64,000 nt of DNA from Rotaria sp. Silwood1 (Eukaryota > Rotifera > Eurotatoria > Philodinida > Philodinidae): assembly GCA_905250075.1 (NCBI GenBank), contig CAJNOP010000033.1, positions 1 to 64,000 on the forward strand, in the 5' to 3' direction. A program made the translations under genes and the position numbers. Positions 12,672-24,462 of the stretch are shown here, piece after piece. The notes beneath the pieces were generated by a model that made no database searches, was not told the DNA's origin, and saw nothing but the letters and a program-made list of their open reading frames with translations. Numbering within the stretch: position 1 is the stretch's first letter; the number at the start of each line of letters is the position of its first letter.

Positions 12672-13276
12672 ATGTCTGCTCCACAAGGTAACACTAATGC
12701 TGGCAACCAGTTTTCAACAAATCGTGATGCTGTTCCAAATCGACGCATATCAGACAATTTTTCTTCATCTCGATCTTACGCACCTGACTGTAAGTTTTAC
12801 ATATTGTTGTTTTTTATTCTATCTCAGAAGGATAAAAGAAAACTCTCGAAAGTTGATTCTTAATCAGATTTGTTTAACAATGAATCAAAAGTCGGAAGCT
12901 TTCACAATCCATAAATATGCACATGTCTTAAAGTTCATTCATTTTGACATGTATGAGAATTTTTTTTTTTTTGATATTGAACAAAATTACTTTGCATGAC
13001 TCAGATTAAAAATACTTTATGATTTTCCTTTTTATCATTTGATACTAATCTCTTATGAATATTTAAGATCATTCACAAAATGCACTTGCTGCTCAACGAC
13101 GTCTATGTGAACAATTACGTGAAGAAGCCAGACGTGAACGTACAAAAGTATCAATTGTTTGTAAAGATCTTGTTCGTTATATTACTGATCATCAATCAAG
13201 TGATGCACTTGTTACGGGTTTTCAATCACCTAAAGATAATCCATTTCGTGATAAACAACAATGTTCATTACTTTAA
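12672..13276 (+). CDS. Heterotrimeric G-protein gamma subunit
   Basis: Exons 12672-12789 and 13068-13276 (intron GTAAGT...TTTAAG, phase 1) encode 108 aa. Exon 2 carries the whole GGL domain: a helix LCEQLREEARRERTKVS, then DLVRYITDH, a DALVTGF loop (family DPLLTG), NPFRDK (family NPFKEK), and the C-terminal CAAX box CSLL. The final Leu predicts geranylgeranylation, anchoring the Gbeta-gamma dimer at the plasma membrane. The protein would pair with a Gbeta subunit downstream of GPCRs. About 40 N-terminal residues, mostly from exon 1 and rich in Ser/Asn, are extra; typical gammas are 65-75 aa. A second ORF starts 31 nt after the stop (see 13308). Confidence 0.92.
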
Positions 13277-13307
13277 ATTCGCGCTATTTAAATATCATTT
13301 ACAACAA

Positions 13308-13625
13308 ATGAATTCAACACCAACAAAACGTTTACGTTATTCATTAATAACAAATCATCATTTATATTCATCATCTCATTCAATTCATCCAATAACAATT
13401 AAACCACAATCAACTATATTAGCTGAAAAATATTTATTTTTATTACAAATTATTAAAGATATGCGTTATGATATTCGACGATCATATGCTGGAAGTCGAA
13501 CAAGTATGGAAAATTTAAGAAAACGAATTATAAAAGCCAGAACAATTGTCCTTCAATGTAAAGATTTATGTACAAGACGAGAATATGATCATTGTCAAAT
13601 AATTAAACAATATCAACAAACATAA
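13308..13625 (+). CDS. Small basic protein, possibly Mediator subunit 9-like
   Basis: A 105-aa ORF begins 31 nt after the Ggamma stop. The N-terminus is Ser/Thr/His-rich. From about residue 45 it is predicted helical: KYLFLLQIIKDMR, then a LRKRIIKARTIV segment. This order (short hydrophobic helix ending in IIK.M, then a Lys/Arg heptad helix with an AR..V motif) resembles MED9, but the identity is low and the assignment is tentative. The spacing leaves no room for a promoter or poly(A) signal between the two ORFs; the first AATAAA is at 13644-13649, after the second ORF. There is no AG in the gap to serve as a splice or trans-splice acceptor. It may therefore be read from the Ggamma transcript. 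Confidence 0.55.
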   Translation: MNSTPTKRLRYSLITNHHLYSSSHSIHPITIKPQSTILAEKYLFLLQIIKDMRYDIRRSYAGSRTSMENLRKRIIKARTIVLQCKDLCTRREYDHCQIIKQYQQT

Positions 13626-13643
13626 TTACCTATTGAATATCAA

Positions 13644-13649
13644 AATAAA
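13644..13649 (+). terminator. AATAAA poly(A) signal after the Ggamma/105-aa ORF pair
   Basis: A canonical hexamer 19 nt after the stop of the 105-aa ORF. It is the first such signal after the Ggamma ORF and could serve both. Confidence 0.5.
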
Positions 13650-16244
13650 GAATAATAATTCATGTATAAGCATATTTATATTGTAAAACAACAGTATTAA
13701 TTTTTTTTTGTTGCATTATTTTGCTGTTTGTTTTAAAGTAAAGTTGATAGTTAGTATGTTTAGAAGAATAAAATAAACTTCTGATAGATCAAAGTTGATG
13801 CGAAAAAGAATTTCTATTTGATTTATTGATATTAATAATAGTTTTCGGAGGAATACATACAGAAATGACTCTTAAAATATATGTGTAAATTTATTTAATT
13901 GGCTTTATTACAAAAGAAAATGATCATTGCTTTAAGTCGCTCGAGTTAGACGCCGATCTTACGATACTCGGGTCAACAAATTTTCTATTGATCAGCTTCG
14001 GAATCGACTTAATGAGTTGTACTTTAAAAGTAACATTCAATTATGACTTGTTTGTTATAAGATCATGGTTAAGAGTGTCTAAAACAAAATGTGAAGCATA
14101 TGTTAGGTGCTGAATATAAAAAATCGATCAATAGTATTTTTCATCTTCGGAGCAATCATCAGATTCAAGCCAAAAAATGTTCGTTGTTCTTAGAAGTATG
14201 GTTTGGGTCTAAAAACTCTGGACTCGATCATTATGAAGAGAAAGACAAGCTGAGTTTTCTATATGAGTATAATCAGTAGTGTTCCAAATTTATAGATAAA
14301 TTTGAATCAGTTAATAAATTGATATGAATTAAATGCCAATTTGGATTATAATTAAATGAGAATTTTCAATGTTTGTACACAACTTAGATTGTACGCTCCT
14401 CTGTAAAACAAAGTCAAACTGCGTAAGAAAAACCCACATTGACAAAAACAGATCAAAGTCTGACTTTTCATAAAAAACATCATTTTTTTATTTGGTATCT
14501 CGTTTTTGGATGATTGTCAACATCTTCTGCTTGAAAAATATGCTTTTTTGATTGCAAATCTCAAAATTCTCCAAGGAGGTTCATTTTAGCTCATCGCTGT
14601 GTTTTTTTTGGTTCAAAGAGAATGCGATGCTAGAACGCTCATCTTTTTCTAATTTAACTTTTTTATAAATAAATGAACAAATCTTGAAGTATTAAACGTG
14701 TCATCCTATTTCTTCGAAGAAAGAGCACGAATTTCAAACAAAAAAAGGGCACTGCAGTCTGACGCTCTCTGTCAGAAAAAAAAATAAAAGCAAAATCTGG
14801 AGTTGAAAATTTCAGCATAGCCTCTTCAATATCGCCATAACATATCCTGAAAATTTTATGCGATTCCAATGTACTTGGTCCAAGATCGATTTTTGAGGAA
14901 GCTCTAAAAAATCTTCAATTTGATTATAGTGAGTCTCATAATATGTCAAAATTATTCTCTTAGATTATCATAATATAAAATTCTAGATTAATTAATTATC
15001 ATTAGACAAATATTTTATATAATATAGAAGTATTTTTTTTTCATTTATAATTTTTCAAAATCTATTGTTCTCTTTTTAAGACAAACGCAAAATACAATAA
15101 TATAATATTTATATATATTAATTTTCTATTAATCATGATTGCTGTGAATGATTTGCCGCTTAAATAAATAGAGCAAACATTTAACTCAATGAAAAACCAT
15201 ATTACTCAGTTCAATCTTTACAAACTTGCTTCTGATTATCTTTAAATAGAATATATCTTAATGATTTTATTCGAAGCACTAGATGATAAAATCGAAGGGA
15301 AAAACAAATTTAATTGATATTCATTGGAAGAGAAACTTTTGACAAATTAGATTAGTAAATTGAATTAAAATAAATCAACTCATAGTTCAACATCAATTAA
15401 AATTGAAAATCAAGATTAGTATGAACTGATAAAGAAATATTTCAACTATCGAATAAAACAATATTATTCATAAAATAATTTAAATTAGACGCAAAAATAA
15501 ATAAGATTTGATTAACTATGCTAATTATGACTAATACGAATGAATCAACTCGTGCAACCTAATTTGACGAAGCTAACAATAACTGTCACTAAAATATTTA
15601 TAGAAATATTACCAAAGGATTGTTTTTAGAAACTTCGAATACAATTCAATAGACATTTTTTCGACAAACACAATACTTATAAATTTTCATATTTAACCAT
15701 CCTGTCATATTTGATTAGTATCACACGTCTTTCTTTCATAAACAACGTTAAATATCGACAACGAACTTATCAAACATCATTTATTGAAACCATTGGTATA
15801 TTCTTTTATTTTTAAACATTTGTTTATAATACTTTGTTAATAAATGTCTACAAATTTTGATTAAAACTAGTTTTTGACTTGTTTCATAACGTTTTATAAA
15901 AAAACCAAATAATAAATCAATTTTTGTAATACAATTTCAAATGTTCTCAGGTTATACGTGAGATAAAATTCTGTATTTTATCAAGACAGTGTCATGTAAA
16001 TGTTTTGTGTTTTTTTTTTCGAACATCAAAAGCGATTGATCGACGTATCTAACTGTTATAAGTCATGCAAGTCAAGGTGATCACCTAATATATCAAATAA
16101 AAAAAAAACTAGCAAGACAAAAAAATAATCAAAATCAATCATGGAGAACGAATAGAAACATATTAATAAATACTTTTACTTTACTTCTACGTATTTATTT
16201 AGTTTGTTTATAATTATATCAAGAACAAAAAAAAAACAAAGAAA
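13650..16244. other. Intergenic, AT-rich
   Basis: No supported gene in 2.6 kb. A 77-nt stretch at 13935-14011 is less AT-rich and starts and ends with complementary AAGTCG/CGACTT, but it has no tRNA features. The end of the interval is the 5' flank of the SLC10-like gene. Confidence 0.4.
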
Positions 16245-19200
16245 ATGCTTAGATTCATAATTTTTCTTTTATTAATCGTATTTATTTTTCCATGCAGTTG
16301 TGAAAATCGATCGATTATGAAACAAGTATCATCTTTATGCATTAATAATAATAGTTTTACAATACCATTATTTACTACACGAATGTTACGTATGAAATTC
16401 AATCGAACTCGACTTAAACAATTGAATATTCATACGATACGTTTGCATGCATTTATTAGTGATCAGAAAGTAGCAGAATTTCAAGATCATCGTGATAAAA
16501 TTGAAAAAGTTTTTCATTTAACAAAGAATATTAAGCGTAAGTAATAATTCAAATTCAATCATTTTAAATTTGATAGAAATATTCATATATGTTCGAAATT
16601 TTTTGCATAAATTTCAATTTATTTGATTTTCCTTAACAATAATAAAAAAATAAACCATATACAATACAAAAGCACTAGCAAAGAAGATCGAACTTTCTAT
16701 TTCTTCATAGACAATGTTATGAAAAGAAAAACTCATTTTCTTATTCAATAAGAGATTTTCTCTTGTTTCAAACTATCTATGACATATTCTTATTAGACAA
16801 TTAATAAGTAAACTGACATGCGAAAAAAAAAACAGAGACATTCTAAAAATAGTTCAGTAGTGTTCATTGAGTTCAAAATGATGACACAAAGTGTCAGTAT
16901 GTCTTTTTAGACACGTATTAGAACGATACTTTTGTTATAAGACAATAGAATTAGTTTTTTTCTTTCTAGAACAATATACAATTTGTATCTATCACGTATT
17001 CATCATTACAGTGACGTGAGAAATACTCACATAAGAAATATTTCAAGTTTTTTTAATCAAAAAATAACAAATGCTCTAGAAAAAAAGCGATGTGCATAAA
17101 ATTAAATAATTAATGGAATTTGTTAGTGACGGAACTCTCTTCAGAAATTGGTTCTTCTGATTTCAATGATTTTTCGTCTATATATATACTCTACAGTATT
17201 CTAATACAAACTCGAAAAGGATTTGAGTTCTTATTGATGTTTGATTAAACTATCACATTTTTCGTGCTTATTGCTTGAACCTCAGGTTTTTGAAAAACTC
17301 ATATTTTCGAATATTAATTTGAAGCTTTAGAAAAACTTCAGAAGTTTTCAATAAAATCTCTTCAAGATATGAGACTTTCAAGATATAGACTGTTTTTCAT
17401 GGATAGCGTATAGGACATGAATTTTTTGAAAGTTTCCTATCTTGAAGAGACTTTGTTCAAAACTTCTGAATTTTTTTTACAGTAGTGTATTTATTTTTTG
17501 ATAAACAAATGAACGACTATTTTATAAAACTGCTTTGATTAGTCAATAAATGATAAATTTCTTATGCGAACATTTCTCACTTCACTTTACAAATGAATAC
17601 GGAAAGAAATACAAGTTATACACCATTCGAAAAAGGAAAAGATTTTCTATCATGCAATTAAAAAGACAAACACTCTAATACATGCTTAAAGAAGAAGTAT
17701 TGATATCTAGCATCATTATTTTAAATTCAATGAAAAGTATTACGAATAATAAAAACAAATTTTCTTTCTAAGACTGTCTATGAACAAAAATAAAATTAGA
17801 TCTTGTTTGCCAGTACTTTTGTATCGTATATTATTTTACTCGATTTCATAGAATATGATAATGAATCAATTATGATTTATAATTTAAATATACATGCAAA
17901 ATATATAAATCAAACAAATATTCAATATTTTATTGAAATTATTAATATAAAAAATCATATTTATTCTATTAATTGTTCGATTGTTTTAATTATATCTCAA
18001 CCAGAACGTATGAGGGATAAAATATTTAAAAATTTGACTCCATTTATGCTTATGTTTATATCAATTCAAATGGGTATATTACTTGATATCGAAATATTGA
18101 AAGAATTAATTCGTCGACCAATACAAATTTCAATAGGTTTTGTTTGTCAATACATTTTTATGCCATTAATAGCTTTTTCGATATCAAAACTTTTTCAATA
18201 TCAACCATTATATGGTCTTGGTTTATTTATTGTTGGATGTTGTCCAGGTGGATCAGCATCAAATCAATGGACAGTTCTATTTGATGGTGATCTTAATTTA
18301 TCGGCATTTATGACATTTGCATCAACAGTTGCATCATTTTTTATGATGCCATTATGGTTATATACACTTGGACAATATGCTTATTTACGTGAACTTGAAA
18401 TTCGTATACCATTTTTAAATTTATTACTATCATTATTAACAATTATTGGACCAATGGGATTAGGAATGATAATTTGTCATTTTATTCCAAAATTAAAATC
18501 AATAATAAAACGTATTCTTAAACCAATGTTAATATTATTCATATGTTATTTCTTTGTATTTGGTGCTTTTGTTAACTATTATTTATTTCATTATATTGAT
18601 TTACAAACAGCATTAACAATACCTTTATTACCATGGTTAGGATTTTTATTAGGTGGTTTATTTGCTTGGATTTGTAGACAAGATTCGAAACGAATTGTAA
18701 CAATTGGAATTGAAACAGGTAAAGCAAATATATATGTGTTAATCAATAATTATCATTATTTATTTGTATTACCAAGCAAAATATAATACAATCCTTGATT
18801 TTTTCATAGTTTTTCTACTAGAAGTGTTGAATATAGATACTTTTCGATATTTATGAATAATTTTGAATGATTCATAGAATAAAAAAATTTTTTTTTTTGG
18901 TTCAAATAAGAATTTTCTTGTTTGCTTCTTTTTTAAGGTATTCAACATATAGGTATTGCCTTTATGGTTTTACTTTATTCATTACCAGCACCGGAAAATA
19001 GTCAAGCAACTATTATACCATTAATTGCTGGCTATGTATCAGTTCTACCATTCTGTTTTGTCCTTATTTATCAACTCATACGTGGAAAATGTTGTAAAAC
19101 ACAACCAGTAGATCATCATATATCCATTGATACATTAAGTAAAACAACTTTTGAGTTAAGTGAAGCAGAAGCTGAACCAGTTGATGATATATCTCAAACA

Positions 19201-19260
19201 AAAAAAGAGTCATTACCAATAACAATCTTAGATTCAGCTGTCGATTCAAAATCTACTTAA
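16245..19260 (+). CDS. SLC10 (bile acid:sodium symporter) family transporter, SLC10A3/A5-like
   Basis: Three exons, 16245-16536, 17852-18718 and 18938-19260, give 493 aa (SLC10A3 is about 480). Exon 1 encodes a signal peptide and part of an extracellular domain. Exon 2 encodes the rest of that domain and most membrane helices, with the signature CCPGGSASNQW and the core segment LNLSAFMTFASTVASF. Exon 3 completes GIETGIQH (family ETGxQN, a Na+-site motif), the last helix, and an acidic cytoplasmic tail. An N-terminal extracellular domain is typical of the orphan A3/A5 branch, so a bile-acid substrate should not be assumed. For exon 2 I chose the acceptor at 17850-17851 because it alone fits phase 1; an acceptor at 17812-17813 would break the frame. 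A truncated copy lies at 39330-41265. Confidence 0.9.
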
Positions 19261-19341
19261 GAAATCTAATGACTTGAAAATAGTTGACCTCACATCAGAC
19301 TATTCTATGGTTTTTTTTTCTTGTATGAGTAAAAATGAGAC

Positions 19342-19347
19342 AATAAA
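19342..19347 (+). terminator. AATAAA poly(A) signal of the SLC10-like gene
   Basis: It lies 82 nt after the stop codon. The same GAGACAATAAA context is kept at about 41250-41260 in the decayed copy. Confidence 0.6.
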
Positions 19348-21165
19348 TATTAAACGAAGTCTCATAAAATGCCAATAATTATTCTTGTAATCTGTCGCAA
19401 GTTAGTCTTCCTCTAAAGATGTTTACGTTTTTACTAGAATAAAACATGTTTTGTCATCATAAATCGAAAGACTGATATTTCCATTAATCAGTTGATCAAA
19501 GTCAGAATCAATGTGAAAAGAAGCCATAATAAAGTTCAATAATACAAGAACTCTATCAATGCCTGTCAACATGTTTCCAATGAACGCTGTCGATTGATTG
19601 TTTAATTATCTATACGACTCATTATATGTAATCAGCTGCACTCACAGCTGTTTTACACATGAGCAAAGAAGGTGAAGAAAACACAACCATTCACACCCAT
19701 ACCCCACACTCATACCTGTTCTTGGTCGCTTCTGATGATACAAGAGTATTCGATCCTTATCTAGATATTATTGTTGGCCATGAGACAAATAACATCAGAA
19801 CACATACTAAGTTGACTTGCTTTAGTGTTCTTCAAATCTTTGTTATTTTTGTCTTTTTGAGGTTCTCATCTAATCATTACGTCCTCAATGGAATATAACC
19901 TTAGCGTTTCGAAACTTGATGCATGTTGGAAATCGAGAAATAGTCGAGGTATTATTGGCAATGTTGTTGTCGAATGTTCTAACTATGATGACATGAGTGG
20001 CCATTTATACAAACAAAGACAAAAAAAAGAACACTTTCTAACTAACAAATGACGCGTCAAAGATATTCGTCAATGATCACTGTTATTTATGCCAGAAAAA
20101 GATGATAAAGATAAGACACATCATTTCTTTCGCGATTTCTCTCAATATTGAAATACAAAGAACTTTGCCGTTTATTTTTCACTGTCATAGTTAAAAAAGA
20201 AAGTAAATAAAAGAACAACTAAAGATATTTGATCACTAACATTATTGTTGTATCTATATAGTACATCGAACGAATCATGATAAATGTGGATAATTGAATT
20301 CACAAACGGCGAAGATGTTCGATGTGTTTTGGAATGTCTATGTAAGATTCGGGATCCTTGCTTTTCGCCAATTTATTGGCGAGTGTCTTACGGACTTATG
20401 CCAGTACTGGAGAAAGTTAAATGTATTTTCAGTAATTGGCGCAGAACATTATGAACACAGCACATATGCGAGAATTATGCCTTGTATTCTTTAAATGTGT
20501 TCTGATACATACATTTATACATATATTTGATACCAATGCTTCTGGTCAATGTAAGAGTTCCACTCAAATTGACAGTGGTGTAATGGATCCTCGTCAATAT
20601 TGGCCAAAGTGTAAAGGGTATACTGGCGAAAGTCCAATTTGTAAAATTCCTATTGTCGAAGTTCTGGTAACCCGTAAAAGAATAAACAGCAGATAGTATG
20701 ATTTTGATAATCTTCGACAAATAGTTCATTCGAATAACGACTATTTCTACATCAACACTGGCGCCTCTTTTCGCCATCCACTTCCAGTACATCTTCGACT
20801 TGATCCCCTTGGTCGACCGCCCATAGGCATTTGTAGGTGTTTTTTCGTTGAATATTCTGAATCATTTCGTGGATTTATTGTTTATATCAGTATACTGCTC
20901 CAAGCAAACTTTCGAATATTTATATAAACTCTATTGACATGCATTGCAATCCATCTCGGTACTCTACCAGCATGGACAAAAACAGAAGTAAAGAACGCAA
21001 AAAAGTTGATGCGTCTAACATCGATATCTTGTGTCAATATTCTTGACGAAGACAACAAAAAGAACAGTTACATCCAACTGTTGTGTTTTTTTTCTTGTTG
21101 AAAAATTAAGCTTTTATTTTTTTGCATAAGTAGGCAACCCATTATCGTTTTTAGTGAAACTATCG
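19348..21165. other. Intergenic; possible coding relics
   Basis: Two pieces are richer in GC than their surroundings (about 20540-20690 and 20740-20830) and have short open frames, but neither matches a family I know and neither has a convincing start. They may be remnants or 5' sequence of the coiled-coil gene. Confidence 0.3.
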
Positions 21166-21933
21166 ATGCTCTCGGCAAAGGAGACATTAGATGAGATCCA
21201 CGAACGATTTCAACAATTGACCGTTTGGCAACCGAGTGAACGAGATCCATTCGATGAACTCGAACATTGGCGAGTAAATGCTCATACTTATATAGAACAA
21301 ATGTATGAGCGCAGGCAAGCTGAAGTAAAAATTATTATTAAAGAACATGAACGCGCATTTATGCGTCAATTAATACGATACCGAAATTTGCTCAATTCTC
21401 TTAGAACACAAATCGACGTGAAGATAAAGAACACACAGCATAGGCGTCCTCTGAGTGCTGACGACGAAGTCTTGTTAGTTGCCAATTTACGCAACATCGA
21501 AAAGGAAATCAATACAGAATTATGTAGAGGCGAAATTCTCGTGGAAACAATTCCTATCGAGTTGGATAAAACGGTCCACATTGTTTTCAAAACCCATCCT
21601 ACATCGTCAACAGTAACATGCAGTCCTGATACTTCGGGCATCGAGCAACCAAATAAGACCGAACAACAGCGCAGTGAAGATGCAGCTCGTGCATTTGAAA
21701 AATGGAAAAAGACCAAGGATCAAGAATTGATTGCCGCTCGTCAAGCAGCGCAGAATGCAAAATTGGAAAAGTTAGAACAAGATAGAAGAAAAGAAAAACA
21801 GAAAAAACAACGCGCACTCATATCTTTCGATCAATGGTTGACGGACAAGAAGAAAAAAGGTGCACTCAAGAAAAAGAAACCGATGATGAATGATGACGAT
21901 GGGATAACGACTGATGCTGGTGATATGAGTTGA
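21166..21933 (+). CDS. Coiled-coil protein, CCDC34/MAP9-like C-terminus
   Basis: Intronless, 255 aa. ATG 21166 is the first in-frame ATG; an upstream GTG at 21154 was not used. Residues 5-90 are charged helices with a pattern (FDELEHWRVNAHTYIEQM, then QAEVKIIIKEHERAF) that looks like a coiled coil. A middle segment (about 130-165) looks globular or unstructured. Residues 177-224 form a long Lys/Glu/Gln helix bounded by FEKW and FDQW, followed by a Lys-rich tail and an acidic end. W-containing K/E helices occur in CCDC34 and MAP9, which act at cilia and microtubules; I infer only a possible cytoskeletal role. Base composition is less AT-rich than that of its neighbours. Confidence 0.7.
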   Translation: MLSAKETLDEIHERFQQLTVWQPSERDPFDELEHWRVNAHTYIEQMYERRQAEVKIIIKEHERAFMRQLIRYRNLLNSLRTQIDVKIKNTQHRRPLSADDEVLLVANLRNIEKEINTELCRGEILVETIPIELDKTVHIVFKTHPTSSTVTCSPDTSGIEQPNKTEQQRSEDAARAFEKWKKTKDQELIAARQAAQNAKLEKLEQDRRKEKQKKQRALISFDQWLTDKKKKGALKKKKPMMNDDDGITTDAGDMS

Positions 21934-22238
21934 GTTTGAGGCTCAATCTAATGGCTAGGTCTGCTCTAATCTACCCTTACAAGAGCAAACTCATGCTGTA
22001 TCTTGTGCTATCGATCGAGCGCGCAGAAGTCGTTTTTGTGTAGCTGCATACAGAGCTTCATTTTGGCGTAGATGCAGACGTAAGTCGAATGTTGCTTTCT
22101 TTGTGAAAATAAAAGCTCGTGTGAATGACTTGTGCATTTAGAAAACTTCATAAGTACAAAAGGAACAAAGATCATTGGTCTATTATTTATTTCAATGTAA
22201 CAGCATGCTTCCACGGCAAATGCGATATAGAATGTTGC

Positions 22239-22268
22239 TCAAATGGCCAGTGATTACAGGCCATTTGA
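22239..22268. repeat. Short perfect hairpin
   Basis: TCAAATGGCC (22239-22248) and GGCCATTTGA (22259-22268) pair perfectly across a 10-nt loop. Function unknown; this could be chance or a fragment of a palindromic repeat. Confidence 0.5.
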
Positions 22269-24327
22269 AAATAGAACAAAATTGGATAACTTTGTGAACC
22301 ACTTGCGATAGACACAAGTTAGAGTGCTGCGTTTCTTTCTCTCACAAAGAGATGATGAAGCGGCATCGAACTGTATATGGTTGATTTTTCTTACGCTTTG
22401 TCGAGACAATTTTTAATCACTAATCTTAAAAATGTACAGAGAAGCTCAAAGAAAAACTGATGAGCCGCGGTAATATTTTTCTGATGCTTGTATGATAAAC
22501 AGCATGAGAATATCAACTAGGATGCCTGAAATTGCCATAGGATTAAAGCAATAAATCTGAATCATGAGTAACTTTTCAGTGTTCTATTGTCGGTTCTAGT
22601 GAGTATCGGACTGTTGAAAATTAATTGCAATGAATCCATGTGATGCTTTAATTCTCAATAAGCTTGATTATAGGCTGCTAAAATTTTACCAAATAAAACC
22701 AGTGATATATGATTTCATTTGTCTTCATCGTCTACTTTAAAGGAAAAGCCGAAACTCTCTAGTTTTTCATTATCAAAAGTAATTCAAAACACTATCCACC
22801 TGTTTATGATTATGACAAGGATTATCACATGTGTCAAGTTGTTACTGACAACAAAAATCAAGAGAATTCGAATGATGTATGGTGGGTGTGAGTGTGTTCA
22901 TAGAAGAATGATTCCAACCATCTTACGACACGTCTCATCTATTGCTGTGATAGTCATTATCAGGCATGTTTAGAATTGTTACTACATGAATATAGTTCGA
23001 AGATATATATACCAAGCTAAATATTGAAATTATCTCCATGAGTCGGTCTACATAAATCACAACCGACACTAATTAATTAATGTCCTTTGATTCGACTTAC
23101 TCTATCATATGTAATAGAAGCAACAGTACAATAATTTTTGGCACCAGCCGCTTAAAAATATATTGAATTATCGGTTTTTCATTGACGTTTTAAGAAAATC
23201 ATTATAGAACATTATTCTAACAGAAGAAATTTTGGGCATGCTAAAGCACATAAAATAATAAGGCTGCAAATTAGTACCTCATGTTGTGATTTTCATTCGA
23301 CATTCATCTTAAAGTGTGAATTACGTAGATGTAAAATCTTAACACTTTACAGGAGAAGTTCACTGTTTGGTTATAGTGGAGCATACCGATACGTATATGT
23401 CGATCGTCTTTAGAAAGAATATGTCTTTTAATAGTTTAATATTTGGAAAAATCCTCTTAATAGCTAATGATCAAAAAGTTAGTATGCGGGTGATGTATAT
23501 AGCTCAGAACAACTACAGTTTTGTACATCAGAGGAATAAATTAAAACATACTTCATATCTAAAATTTTTAACAGTCATACAGTTTCTACTGAGGACGGAT
23601 TCTACAGTTGCATTTTTTTCTATAATGTTGATCGTTTATGATTTGATTGGCCGATGTTCGTCAGAAATAATCTTCAAACTCAATCAGCAGTTTTAGTTAG
23701 GTTAATATTTATATAGAAGAAACAGTTCCTGTTTTTAATTTTGTATTTATGCATCAGATAATATTGTAATAATATACAGATGATGATGGAAAAGAGCGTT
23801 CGAAGCCGATCCAACAAATATTAAAGTAATATCAGCAGATTCAAATGTTCAGGTTTGATGCAAATCGAATCGAGATATGTAAATGAACTCACCGATGCTA
23901 TAAGGTTTGTTACAAAAAAACGGAATGACAGAAACATTTCTGGTCAATTTATAGTATTTCGCGAGTTTCAGCAATATTTCTCCTGTATATGTTTTGGAAA
24001 ATTTTTATAAGTGCTATATGAAGTCTGAAATCATTCTGCAATATGTCCTGAAATGTATTAAAATGAGTTTCCAGATATTTCATATTTTTTGAAATTCTGT
24101 TTAAAACTTAAACTTTTTCATATTTCTAGTATGTATTGCAATCTTTCTTAGCCTTTACTAAGAAAATTATTGGCTTTCACTCACACTATCTGTCTCGGAC
24201 GAAATTTCAAAAAAACAAATTTGCAACTCGGTGTATTTTTATCGACGAAAAATAATAAACATATGAAACACATCATTTTACGCCCTTGAACAAAAGTCTT
24301 TTCACGTTTGTCGTTTTATGTTGTCCT

Positions 24328-24462
24328 ATTTTACATCAAATTTATTACTAAGTAAAGATATGATATGAGAGTTTTATTATAGCGTGATCTGTATATCATA
24401 ATGAAACAAAAAATTTTCATGTCATATCTCTACTCAGTAATAAACTTAATGCAAAATTTTAC
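24328..24462. repeat. Imperfect inverted repeat (MITE-like)
   Basis: The left arm (about 24328-24373, around TTATTACTAAGTAAAGATAT) is matched at roughly 80% by the reverse complement of the right arm (about 24413-24462, around ATATCTCTACTCAGTAATAA), across a spacer of about 40 nt. No ORF. Confidence 0.55.

Noticed and set aside
13931-14012. tRNA-like patch with complementary ends
   Set aside because: No B-box (GGTTCGANTCC) or anticodon-arm geometry.
20436-20830. Possible coding relics before the coiled-coil gene
   Set aside because: Short, no family match, no start or splice structure I could defend.
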